Shown here: positions 1 to 7,777 of the stretch, piece by piece
How positions within the stretch are numbered: position 1 is the stretch's first letter
Layout: every line of letters begins with the position of its first letter
From: Bacteroidetes bacterium HGW-Bacteroidetes-1
GTDB lineage: Bacteria > Bacteroidota > Bacteroidia > Bacteroidales > F082
Assembly: GCA_002842755.1 (NCBI GenBank)
Contig: PHDU01000004.1
Span: forward strand, 1-64,000
DNA length: 64,000 nucleotides
Direction of reading: 5' to 3'
Position numbers and translations under genes: made by a program
Notes under the pieces: model-generated
What the model saw: the letters and a program-made list of their open reading frames with translations, nothing else
What the model was told of the DNA's origin: nothing
Databases searched by the model: none

Positions 1-408
1 ATTAAATATCTAGAAACACAACTTGAGAAACTAAAAAATATAGCCTGATATAGAGGAATATACAGTTTGTTATATAGTAGCAAAAGTACAAGAGAAAAAG
101 ACCTATTTTTGAAACATGAACCAATGGCAGACCACCAACGACCTTAAAGCACAAAAGATGGTAAATACCGATGCTACATGAAAATAGTCGTCCCGATGGC
201 AATAGCAATCGGGACGACTATTTCTCATTGGACTATTTTGAAAGTGCTATGGTATATCCTTGTATTCAATCCTTCAAATAAACGAATAATTATTTAATAA
301 TCATGCTGTTGATGGTTCTTCAGCAGACCCAAAATAAGAATTACTCATCAAATTTTTTAGCGATTTCAATATCTCTGCACAACAGCTTATCTGCTTTCTG
401 CAATGCTT
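1..408. other. Leading non-coding stretch
   Basis: No convincing gene is seen here. A minus-strand frame of 68 codons at 2-208 is hydrophobic and low in complexity, and it runs into a perfect hairpin, so it was not called. The only clear structures are that hairpin at 182-223 and the topA promoter at the right end. The stretch is probably the 3' flank of a gene lying to the left of the window plus the topA leader region. Confidence 0.5.
182..223. terminator. Perfect 16-bp inverted repeat, probable bidirectional terminator
   Basis: AAATAGTCGTCCCGAT (182-197) is followed by a 10-nt loop and by its exact reverse complement (208-223). The GC-rich core flanked by A-rich and T-rich arms fits a factor-independent terminator readable from either strand. 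The T tract is short, so efficiency is uncertain. The gene it would serve lies outside the window. Confidence 0.55.
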
Positions 409-441
409 TTTGATCAGGATATTCGAAAAATACTACTTTTG
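409..441 (+). promoter_or_regulatory. Bacteroidota-type promoter of topA
   Basis: TTTG at 409-412, a 21-nt spacer and TACTTTTG at 434-441 match the known Bacteroidota sigma-ABfr consensus TTTG-N(19-21)-TAnnTTTG. The expected start of transcription, near 448, leaves a leader of about 40 nt before the ATG at 491. The promoter rules out the in-frame TTG at 410 as the topA start, because that codon sits in the upstream promoter element itself. Confidence 0.8.
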
Positions 442-490
442 CAGCGCATTTAAGCCTGAAATAAATTCCAAAAAAGATAAAACTGACCTG

Positions 491-2818
491 ATGTCGAAAA
501 ATTTAGTTATTGTTGAGTCACCCGCTAAAGCCAAAACCATTGAAGGATTTCTGGGAAAAGATTTCATAGTGAAATCAAGCTTTGGTCATGTGATGGATTT
601 GAGCAAAACCCATCTTGGAGTAGATATTGAAAATGGTTTTGAACCACAGTATGAAATTTCACCTGATAAGAAAAAACTCGTTGCCGAGCTAAAAAAAACA
701 GCTAAAGAAGCTGAAATGGTATGGCTTGCCTCTGATGAAGACCGTGAAGGAGAAGCAATTTCCTGGCATCTTTTCAAGGCACTTAACCTGAAAGAGGAAA
801 AAACAAAACGTATCGTATTTCATGAAATAACAAAGCAGGCTATCAGTCGTGCTATTGATCAACCACGAGGCATTGACACCCACCTTGTTTCAGCTCAGCA
901 AGCACGTAGGGTACTCGATCGTCTGGTAGGTTATGAACTTTCGCCTTTGCTTTGGAAAAAAGTGAAACCTGCACTTTCGGCCGGACGGGTTCAGTCGGTA
1001 GCTGTTCGGTTGATTGTTGAAAGAGAAGATGAAATAAAGAATTTTAATGTGACATCGGCATTCCGTGTCACGGCCCAGTTTGTGATTCAGATAAATGGGA
1101 CTGAACATCTGGTAAATGCGGAGCTTCCAGAGCGGTTTGAAACAGCACAGATGGCTCATCTCTTTTTGGAATCATGTTTTGGGGCTATTTATACCGTTCA
1201 TGCTGTTGAAAAAAAACCAGGAAAAAAATCTCCTGCTCCCCCTTTTACTACCTCTACACTTCAGCAGGAAGCAAGCAGAAAGCTTGGCTTTTCTGTTGCC
1301 AATACAATGCGCGTTGCTCAACAACTTTATGAATCAGGAAAGATAACCTATATGCGTACCGACTCATTCAATTTGTCGGATCTTGCACTCAAAATGGCTC
1401 AAAATGAAATATCAGAACGTTTTGGAGCTGAATATGTCAAAATCAGGAAGTATACAACCAAAACCAAAGGAGCCCAGGAAGCCCATGAAGCAATCAGGCC
1501 AACCTATCTCAACAAAGCTGAAGTTTCCGGCAATGCCGATGAGAAGAGACTATACGACCTCATCTGGAAGCGCACCGTTGCTTCTCAGATGGCTGATGCT
1601 GAACTTGAACGTACCGTTGTAACCATCAACATTTCAACCAATATCAATCAGTTTATTGCGCAGGGAGAGGTAATCCTTTTTGAGGGTTTTCTTAAAGTAT
1701 ATCTCGAAAGTACCGATGAGGACAACAATGATGCGACTGAAGGTCTTTTACCTCCAATGAAAAAAGGGCAACAGCTAAAGCTAAATGAAATACTTGCTAC
1801 CGAACGCTTCACAAGGCATCCGGCCCGTTATACAGAAGCCAGTCTGGTAAAAAAATTAGAGGAACTTGGAATCGGACGTCCTTCAACTTTTGCCCCTACT
1901 ATCTCCACCATTCAAAAAAGGGAATATGTAGTAAAAGAAGACAGACCGGGAGAAAAAAGATCCTTTAAAGTGCTTCAACTGGTTCACGACAAAATAAAAG
2001 AGAAAACTGTAAACGAAAATACCGGACAGGAAAAAGCCAAGCTGTTCCCTACGGACATTGGCACCCTTGTTAACAAATTCCTTTTGACACACTTCGAAAG
2101 TATTATCGATTATAATTTTACTGCCAATGTAGAAAAGGAATTTGATGAGATTGCTGACGGAAATAAAGAGTGGAATGTAATGATCAAGGCTTTTTATAAA
2201 CCTTTCCATGAAAAGATTGTCAGCACTACTGAAAATGCAGGTAAATTCTCTGGTGAAAAACTTCTTGGTGTTGATCCGGTTTCAGGTAAAAATGTATTCG
2301 TTAAAGTTGGTCGATTTGGACCAATGGTGCAGATTGGAGATACAGAATCTGAGGAAAAACCACGCTTTTCAGGTTTACGAAAAAACCAAAGCATGGACGA
2401 AATCAGCCTTGAGGAAGCATTAAAACTTTTTGATTTTCCAAGAACTGTCGGTATTTTTGAAGATAAAGAAGTAAGTGTTGCGATTGGTAGATTTGGTCCT
2501 TATGTGAAACACAACAGCCAGTTTGTAAGTCTTCAAAAAACAGATGATCCAAACACTATTGAAATTGAGCGGGCCATCGAATTAATTGAAGCTAAGCGCA
2601 ATAAAGAATCCCAAAGTACCATCAAGGAATTCGATCAGGAGCCAGAGCTTAAGGTTCTAAATGGTCGTTATGGCCCTTACATCAGCTTCAAAAAGAAAAA
2701 CTTTAAAATCCCAAAAGACATAGCTGCTGAAAATCTGACCCTTGAACAATGCATGAGTATTGTTAAAGACCCGGATAATACACCGAAAAAAAGTTTCTTT
2801 AAGCGGAAAACAAAATAG
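491..2818 (+). CDS. topA: DNA topoisomerase I (type IA)
   Basis: Type IA topoisomerase of 775 aa that relaxes negative supercoils by cutting one strand through a 5'-phosphotyrosine. The Toprim domain fills residues 3-115, with Glu9 in VIVESPAKAKTI and the acidic DxD pair Asp82/Asp84 in SDEDREGEAI. The catalytic tyrosine is Tyr287 in GKITYMRTDS. The C-terminus carries three topoisomerase C-terminal repeats recognisable as VGRFGP, IGRFGP and NGRYGP. It has no Cys4 zinc fingers, unlike the 865-aa E. coli enzyme, which is the usual form in this phylum. The ATG at 491 is chosen because the conserved N-terminus MSKNLVIVESPAKA begins there and a consensus promoter lies just upstream. The frame is open back to a TTG at 410, which lies in that promoter. 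Monocistronic or co-transcribed with the next gene after a 61-nt gap. Confidence 0.97.
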   Translation: MSKNLVIVESPAKAKTIEGFLGKDFIVKSSFGHVMDLSKTHLGVDIENGFEPQYEISPDKKKLVAELKKTAKEAEMVWLASDEDREGEAISWHLFKALNLKEEKTKRIVFHEITKQAISRAIDQPRGIDTHLVSAQQARRVLDRLVGYELSPLLWKKVKPALSAGRVQSVAVRLIVEREDEIKNFNVTSAFRVTAQFVIQINGTEHLVNAELPERFETAQMAHLFLESCFGAIYTVHAVEKKPGKKSPAPPFTTSTLQQEASRKLGFSVANTMRVAQQLYESGKITYMRTDSFNLSDLALKMAQNEISERFGAEYVKIRKYTTKTKGAQEAHEAIRPTYLNKAEVSGNADEKRLYDLIWKRTVASQMADAELERTVVTINISTNINQFIAQGEVILFEGFLKVYLESTDEDNNDATEGLLPPMKKGQQLKLNEILATERFTRHPARYTEASLVKKLEELGIGRPSTFAPTISTIQKREYVVKEDRPGEKRSFKVLQLVHDKIKEKTVNENTGQEKAKLFPTDIGTLVNKFLLTHFESIIDYNFTANVEKEFDEIADGNKEWNVMIKAFYKPFHEKIVSTTENAGKFSGEKLLGVDPVSGKNVFVKVGRFGPMVQIGDTESEEKPRFSGLRKNQSMDEISLEEALKLFDFPRTVGIFEDKEVSVAIGRFGPYVKHNSQFVSLQKTDDPNTIEIERAIELIEAKRNKESQSTIKEFDQEPELKVLNGRYGPYISFKKKNFKIPKDIAAENLTLEQCMSIVKDPDNTPKKSFFKRKTK

Positions 2819-2879
2819 TTTTTATTCTCAAAAAAACTTTAAACTTGATTTTCTTTTGACAATTTAAAACAACGCTAAA

Positions 2880-4055
2880 ATGGAAATAAGTCTTTTCCTT
2901 GAACCTGTCAAACTGAAAACTGAGGAGCTCAGCTTTCGGCCAGGGCAACAACCCTTAGGAGAAATGATACGCACTTATTCTCAGTCAGGATCGTTTCCCG
3001 ACCTTGACGATGTCCGCATAGCAATTGTTGGCATAAAAGAGGAACGTAATGCAGTAAACAACATGGGCTGCAGCGATGCTCCTCAAAAAGTCAGAGAATC
3101 TTTATACCCGCTTTTTTATCATTGGCCTGCAATGAAAATTGCTGATTTAGGCAACATACGTGCAGGACACAGTATTGATGATACATATTTTGCATTAAAT
3201 CAGGTAGTTGAATCGCTTATCAGTAATAAAATTATTCCAATTGTCATTGGCGGGAGTCAGGATTTAACCTATTCCCTCTATCAGGCTTATGAAAACATCG
3301 GTCAGCTGGTTAATATCGTATCGGTTGATCCAATTTTCGATATTGGTCAGGAAGAAGATGAGTTTAGTGCGCACTCTTATCTGAGTAAAATAATTCTGCA
3401 TCAACCCAACTATCTGTTCAATTACACCAATCTTGGCTATCAAACCTATTATGTTGATCATAAAGCGGTTGACCTGATGAAAAATCTTCTTTTTGATGTT
3501 TATCGTCTTGGGCTTATTAAATCGAAGATGGAACAGGCCGAGCCTGTGGTTCGCAATGCTGACATTCTTAGTTTTGATATTTCAGCCATCAGGGCAGCAG
3601 ATGCACCCGGAAACGGGAATGCCGGCCCCAATGGTTTCACAGGTGATGAAGCCTGCCGTATTGCCCGTTATGCAGGGTTTAGCGATAAGCTTTCATCCAT
3701 AGGATTCTTTGAATACAATCCTTCACTTGATAAAGCCGGTATTACCGCTGCACTTATTGCCCAGATGATCTGGTATTTTATTGATGGTGTTGCTGGTCGG
3801 GCCATCGACTTGCCAGTCAAAGGAAGTGAAGATTTTGCACGTTATACAGTTCGTATCGATGGTCAGGAGGAAGATGTTATTTTCTTAAGAAGCAAAAAAA
3901 CGGATCGTTGGTGGATAGACCTCAGCTTTGGTCGCACTGATCGTAAAAAATATGAGCGCCACCATTATGTTCCATGCTCAAAAGAAGATTACGATCAGGC
4001 ACTTACGGATGAAATACCTGATCGTTGGTGGCAATTTTTTCAAAAACTAATGTAA
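2880..4055 (+). CDS. Arginase/formimidoylglutamase-fold protein with degenerate metal site
   Basis: 391-aa protein of the ureohydrolase (arginase, agmatinase, HutG) superfamily. The three signature blocks are recognisable but altered. Canonical GGDHS is GGSQD at 124-128, canonical DAHxD is DPIFD at 150-154, and canonical SxDxDxxDP is SFDISAIRAAD at 231-241. The histidines and several aspartates that hold the two manganese ions are therefore missing, although Asp150, Asp154 and Asp233 remain. Homologues in Bacteroidota are routinely annotated as formimidoylglutamase. From the residues here I would not predict hydrolase activity, and a structural or ligand-binding role is possible. No histidine-degradation (hut) genes are nearby. 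It follows topA by 61 nt on the same strand and may share its promoter. Family assignment is secure; function is not known. Confidence 0.85.
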   Translation: MEISLFLEPVKLKTEELSFRPGQQPLGEMIRTYSQSGSFPDLDDVRIAIVGIKEERNAVNNMGCSDAPQKVRESLYPLFYHWPAMKIADLGNIRAGHSIDDTYFALNQVVESLISNKIIPIVIGGSQDLTYSLYQAYENIGQLVNIVSVDPIFDIGQEEDEFSAHSYLSKIILHQPNYLFNYTNLGYQTYYVDHKAVDLMKNLLFDVYRLGLIKSKMEQAEPVVRNADILSFDISAIRAADAPGNGNAGPNGFTGDEACRIARYAGFSDKLSSIGFFEYNPSLDKAGITAALIAQMIWYFIDGVAGRAIDLPVKGSEDFARYTVRIDGQEEDVIFLRSKKTDRWWIDLSFGRTDRKKYERHHYVPCSKEDYDQALTDEIPDRWWQFFQKLM

Positions 4056-4069
4056 CACTTTAGATATCC

Positions 4070-4085
4070 GGGTTTTTAAAAACCC
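4070..4085. terminator. Short palindrome between convergent genes
   Basis: GGGTTTTTAAAAACCC lies in the 97-nt gap between the arginase-like gene and the convergent TlpA-like gene. It has no unpaired loop unless the central bases open, and no strong T tract follows it. It could be a weak bidirectional terminator; the call rests mainly on its position. Confidence 0.3.
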
Positions 4086-4152
4086 TGATTGGTTTTAATT
4101 TTCAATCATTTATTCCAGGTTGAGAATACTATCGGGACAAAAGGTTTTATAC

Positions 4153-5262
4153 TTACTTATCAAGCAATTCAGCAACTTTGTCACGTAAGGCCTTTTCTCT
4201 TAAGTTTTTTGCGATGATAACCCCATTTTCATCTAACAATACACTATGAGGGATGGATTGAACACCATAAAACTTACCGGCAGCATTACCCCAACCTTTT
4301 AAATCAGAAACATGGCTCCAGGTAAGCTTATCGGCTTCGATAGCCTGCATCCATTTTTCTTTTTCAGTATCAAATGACACCCCATAAACATCAAAGCCTT
4401 TATCCTTGTAGTCATTATAGACTGAAACAATATTTGGGTTCTCTGCGCGACAAGGCTGACACCAGGAAGCCCAAAAGTCAACCAATAAAAGTTTTGCGTC
4501 AACTTTATCAGAGAGTTTTAACAGAGAATCCTCCGGCGTTAACAGCTCAAAATCGATAAAAGGCATACCAATAGCCACGCTTTTCAGAACAACCACACGA
4601 TCGTAAAGCTGCTCAAGATAGATGGATGAAGGTGTAGTGTCGAAATTAATTACCATTGCTTCGAGTTCTTCAAGATCGAATTGATAGGTGTTTCTAAATA
4701 AAATATAATGTGAAACAACATCTTTGTTGTTTTTCATTACAAAGTCAACAAGAAACTGTTTCTTTTCATTTTCTGCTTTGTTATAAGCTTCTTCAGCAAT
4801 GGCCTTTTCTTCTTCTTTTCCCTCTTCATCCGCCGCTCTGAAAGCCTGATATTGCTGATATAATAATTCATCGTAATTCTCAAACTCATTCACAAAGTCG
4901 AGATAACGCTGATGTGTCACCGATCCGGTTATTTCAGCTGCACGAAGGTTTTCTGCACTGGCTTTAATGGTAATTTCAGAAGCCTCAGCAAAAAAGGGAA
5001 CGCTTCCCCGTACATCCTGAAAACTCAAAGTGAGCATCTCCGGACTACTAATGATACCACTGAGCTTTGCTACTCCGGATTCAACAAAAGCGGAGTCGAT
5101 TGTTATCAGGTTATCATCAACACGTTTCTGAACCTTAACGAGTTTGCCTTCAAAGTCAGAAATACTAACAAAAGCATAAAATTTCTGTGATTGGTCTTTC
5201 ATATTATTGCATGAAGTGAGAACAGCCAATGCAATCACCACTATAAACATAAGATTTTTCAT
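4153..5262 (-). CDS. TlpA-like thiol-disulfide oxidoreductase, lipoprotein
   Basis: Periplasm-facing redox lipoprotein of 369 aa. From the start chosen, MKNLMFIVVI leads to a lipobox ending LTSC with Cys18 as the lipid-attachment residue. Residues about 25-115 look like the DUF4369 beta domain common in Bacteroidota thioredoxins. A charged, helical Glu/Lys-rich linker follows, then a thioredoxin/AhpC-TSA fold from about 228. The active site is CQPC at 268-271 in DFWASWCQPC, with the cis-proline at Pro338 in SIPHS. The likely role is reduction of disulfides in exported proteins or cytochrome maturation. An upstream ATG at 5286 would nearly coincide with the transcription start predicted from the -7 box at 5297-5304, so 5262 is preferred. 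It stands alone between mreD and a convergent gene. Confidence 0.9.
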   Translation of the reverse strand: MKNLMFIVVIALAVLTSCNNMKDQSQKFYAFVSISDFEGKLVKVQKRVDDNLITIDSAFVESGVAKLSGIISSPEMLTLSFQDVRGSVPFFAEASEITIKASAENLRAAEITGSVTHQRYLDFVNEFENYDELLYQQYQAFRAADEEGKEEEKAIAEEAYNKAENEKKQFLVDFVMKNNKDVVSHYILFRNTYQFDLEELEAMVINFDTTPSSIYLEQLYDRVVVLKSVAIGMPFIDFELLTPEDSLLKLSDKVDAKLLLVDFWASWCQPCRAENPNIVSVYNDYKDKGFDVYGVSFDTEKEKWMQAIEADKLTWSHVSDLKGWGNAAGKFYGVQSIPHSVLLDENGVIIAKNLREKALRDKVAELLDK

Positions 5263-5296
5263 ATTCAATTTATTTGGGTTAATCATTTATAAACAA

Positions 5297-5304
5297 CAAA
5301 ACTA
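5297..5304 (-). promoter_or_regulatory. -7 promoter element of the TlpA-like gene
   Basis: Read on the minus strand this is TAGTTTTG, an exact TAnnTTTG match, about 35 nt upstream of the chosen start at 5262. No good TTTG element is seen at the expected upstream distance, so the promoter call depends on the -7 box alone. Confidence 0.5.
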
Positions 5305-5380
5305 AATAATTTTCACGTATCGAAATGTTGTAATCGATTTTCTATTAATTTATTACAAGAAACATGATTCTACCAGATAT

Positions 5381-5893
5381 TTATCGCGATTTTCGATCAA
5401 TGAAAAAAAGTGAGAGTAACAAGATGAGGATTTCTGTAAAAGTAACACTGATAATGATGCGCCATAAAGTACTCCAAAACTGTGAAAAACTGAAAGATTC
5501 TAAAAAAAACAGGATGAAATGATGCGCGAAAACCAGAGTGACTGTATAACTAAACCACCAACGGCTTCCCATTTTTGACAAGCTTGGGTCGCTCACATTT
5601 TCAGGTTCCTTGCTCCCTGTTGCCAGTTGGACAACAAAAGGCCGGGCAAAAGCAATAAAAACACCAGCTCCTGCATGCAATCCCGGAGTTGACATAAACA
5701 TATCAACAACCAACCCCATTCCAAATCCAGCTAACAGCAACATCCATCCAGGCATGGCGAAGGGCAACATCATCACAAATAATATATAAACATAAGGATT
5801 AATATATCCTCCGAAACGAATGTTATTTAACACCAAAACCTGAAGTAAAATCAAGCCAATAAACCGAATAATATTTATTAAAACTTTATTCAT
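5381..5893 (-). CDS. mreD: Rod shape-determining protein MreD
   Basis: 170-aa polytopic inner-membrane protein of the elongasome, which couples cytoplasmic MreB filaments to peptidoglycan synthesis. The chain is almost entirely hydrophobic with about five membrane segments, for example IIRFIGLILLQVLVLNN at the N-terminus and a C-terminal segment ending ILILLLSLFFIDRKSR. The sequence is weakly conserved, as is normal for MreD, so the identification rests on size, topology and position directly after mreC. Its start overlaps the end of mreC by 8 nt, which indicates translational coupling. The next gene downstream is not the PBP2 or RodA gene that usually completes this cluster. Confidence 0.9.
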   Translation of the reverse strand: MNKVLINIIRFIGLILLQVLVLNNIRFGGYINPYVYILFVMMLPFAMPGWMLLLAGFGMGLVVDMFMSTPGLHAGAGVFIAFARPFVVQLATGSKEPENVSDPSLSKMGSRWWFSYTVTLVFAHHFILFFLESFSFSQFWSTLWRIIISVTFTEILILLLSLFFIDRKSR

Positions 5894-6704
5894 TTGTCTT
5901 AATCTTCATGAGTGCATCTTGTTCTTCGCGATGAAAGTTTTTCACAATAAATACGTTTCTCAATTTGTTGAAATCAACTGAAAACTTAATACTTGCAGTA
6001 TTCAGATTCCCTTTTTCAGAAGGGATAAACTCTTCCACAGTGCCAATAATGAGTCCCTCAGGGAATACAAAAGAATGACCGCTTGTAACAATGGTATCTC
6101 CTTTTTGAAGTGCAACATGGGTTGGAATATCGACAATTTCGCCAAACTGATAGTTCCCTCCACCCCAGTGAAGATTGGCAATCTGATCGCTGTTTAAAAA
6201 CCGCACACTAAGCGTAGCATATTTATGCAACAGCGACATTGCGCTGGAGTAATGCTCAGATACTCCAATAATAATCCCAACAACACCCTCTGGAGAAATC
6301 AGGCCCATATCCTTTTTAACCCCATCCCTGTATCCTTTATCAATCATAATATAATTGTTGCGGAATTGAATCGTATTGCTGATAACTTTAGCGGGGAGGT
6401 AGTCAAATATTATTTCCTGATTCAGGGTATCACTAAAAGGCAGTCTTGCTTCAAGAAGAGAAAGTTTTCGCAGGAGGACAGCATTTTGCTCTTTGAGTTT
6501 ATTATTAACATTGCGAAGTGAAAAATAGGCTGTAATACCTGAATTGATCCTATAAATGCGACCCGACATACTATTGGTAACATGGCTTATTGCAGCACGG
6601 TGATACGTATGACTGCGGCTGAGCATCACAATGGCAAGTACTTCCAGCAATACAAACATCAGTATAAAGTTGTATTTCTGAACAAAACGTATCAGGTTGT
6701 ACAT
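5886..6704 (-). CDS. mreC: Rod shape-determining protein MreC
   Basis: 272-aa bitopic protein that spans the inner membrane once (about residues 12-32) and exposes a periplasmic domain that contacts penicillin-binding proteins. A coiled-coil stretch (about 65-90) precedes the beta-rich MreC domain, with recognisable family blocks such as GYRDGVKKDMGLISPEGVVG and KGDTIVTSGHSFVFPEGLIIG. Length and order match the family. It sits 27 nt downstream of mreB and overlaps mreD by 8 nt, so the three genes are almost certainly co-transcribed from the purH promoter. Confidence 0.96.
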   Translation of the reverse strand: MYNLIRFVQKYNFILMFVLLEVLAIVMLSRSHTYHRAAISHVTNSMSGRIYRINSGITAYFSLRNVNNKLKEQNAVLLRKLSLLEARLPFSDTLNQEIIFDYLPAKVISNTIQFRNNYIMIDKGYRDGVKKDMGLISPEGVVGIIIGVSEHYSSAMSLLHKYATLSVRFLNSDQIANLHWGGGNYQFGEIVDIPTHVALQKGDTIVTSGHSFVFPEGLIIGTVEEFIPSEKGNLNTASIKFSVDFNKLRNVFIVKNFHREEQDALMKIKTNE

Positions 6705-6731
6705 GTTAAGCTTTTGCTTACTTTAAACAAC

Positions 6732-7754
6732 TTATTTGATCAGGAACGGAAATTTATCGAAATTTTTCAAAGCAATGCCGGTACCGCGGGCCACAGCACG
6801 CAAAGGGTCTTCGGCAACATGCACCGGGAGCTTTGTTTTGGCATGAAGTCTCTTATCAAGTCCACGCAGAAGCGAACCTCCACCAGCGAGATAAATACCG
6901 GTTCTGAAAATATCAGCCGAAAGCTCGGGCGGGGTCATTTCGAGTGCATTCAAAACAGCTGCTTCAATTTTAGATATGCTTTTGTCAAGACAATGTGCAA
7001 TTTCCGTATAGTTAACCATAATTTCTTTTGGAATACCTGTCAGCATGTCGCGACCATGGACCGGAAAATCATCAGGTGGATTATCAATCACAGGTAAAGC
7101 CGCGCCAACTTCAATTTTAATTCTTTCAGCTGTACGTTCACCGATATTAATATTGTGCTGCTTGCGCATATACTCTTCAATATCAGCATTAAAATCATCG
7201 CCGGCTATACGAATCGATTTATTATTTACAATACCACCAAGCGCTATAACAGCAATTTCACTTGTTCCGCCTCCAATATCAATAATCATGTTTCCGGTTG
7301 GTTCTAGCACATCAATACCGATGCCAATTGCAGCAGCCATGGGTTCGTGAATGAGTCTTACCTCTTTTGCACCAGCTTGTTCAGCAGAATCTTTTACGGC
7401 TCTTTCTTCTACTTCAGTAATTCCTGAAGGAATACAAATGACCATTTTCAATGCAGGAGGAAAAAACCTGTTTTTGATACCGATCATTTTAATCATTTCA
7501 CGCATCATGTGCTCCGCCGCCTGAAAGTCAGCAATCACACCATCGCGCAATGGACGAATGGTTTTAATATTTTCGTGCGTTTTACCATGCATCATCATGG
7601 CTTTTTTACCCACTGCAATAATACGGCCTGTATTGCGCTCAATGGCCACTATTGATGGCTCATCCACAACAACCTTATCGTTGTAAATAATGATTGTATT
7701 GGCCGTTCCCAGGTCAATTGCAATTTCTTTGTTTAGGAATGAGAAAAGACCCAT
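6732..7754 (-). CDS. mreB: Rod shape-determining protein MreB, actin homologue
   Basis: 340-aa cytoskeletal ATPase that polymerises under the inner membrane and directs lateral wall synthesis. The actin-fold motifs are all present: phosphate-1 DLGTANTIIIY near residue 16, phosphate-2 DIGGGTSEIAVI near 160, and the adenosine-binding LAGGGSLLRGLD near 290. The N-terminal MGLFSFLNKE contains the short hydrophobic membrane-binding segment typical of MreB. Length is standard. It lies 23 nt downstream of purH and 27 nt upstream of mreC. The presence of MreB predicts a rod-shaped cell. Confidence 0.98.
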   Translation of the reverse strand: MGLFSFLNKEIAIDLGTANTIIIYNDKVVVDEPSIVAIERNTGRIIAVGKKAMMMHGKTHENIKTIRPLRDGVIADFQAAEHMMREMIKMIGIKNRFFPPALKMVICIPSGITEVEERAVKDSAEQAGAKEVRLIHEPMAAAIGIGIDVLEPTGNMIIDIGGGTSEIAVIALGGIVNNKSIRIAGDDFNADIEEYMRKQHNINIGERTAERIKIEVGAALPVIDNPPDDFPVHGRDMLTGIPKEIMVNYTEIAHCLDKSISKIEAAVLNALEMTPPELSADIFRTGIYLAGGGSLLRGLDKRLHAKTKLPVHVAEDPLRAVARGTGIALKNFDKFPFLIK

Positions 7755-7777
7755 TTTCGTTTTTGTTTTTAAACTAA

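Noticed and set aside
2-208. Minus-strand 68-aa hydrophobic frame at the left edge
   Set aside because: It overlaps a perfect hairpin, has low complexity and resembles no family.
346-440. Minus-strand frame with a protein-like tail (YPDQKALQKADKLL)
   Set aside because: It has no start codon with a plausible upstream region, and it overlaps the topA promoter on the opposite strand.
410-490. Longer reading of topA from a TTG at 410
   Set aside because: The codon lies in the TTTG element of a consensus promoter, and the conserved protein starts at the ATG at 491.
6582-7097. Plus-strand frame of 171 codons opposite mreC/mreB
   Set aside because: It is antisense to well-conserved mre genes with no domain; it is a shadow of their codon bias.
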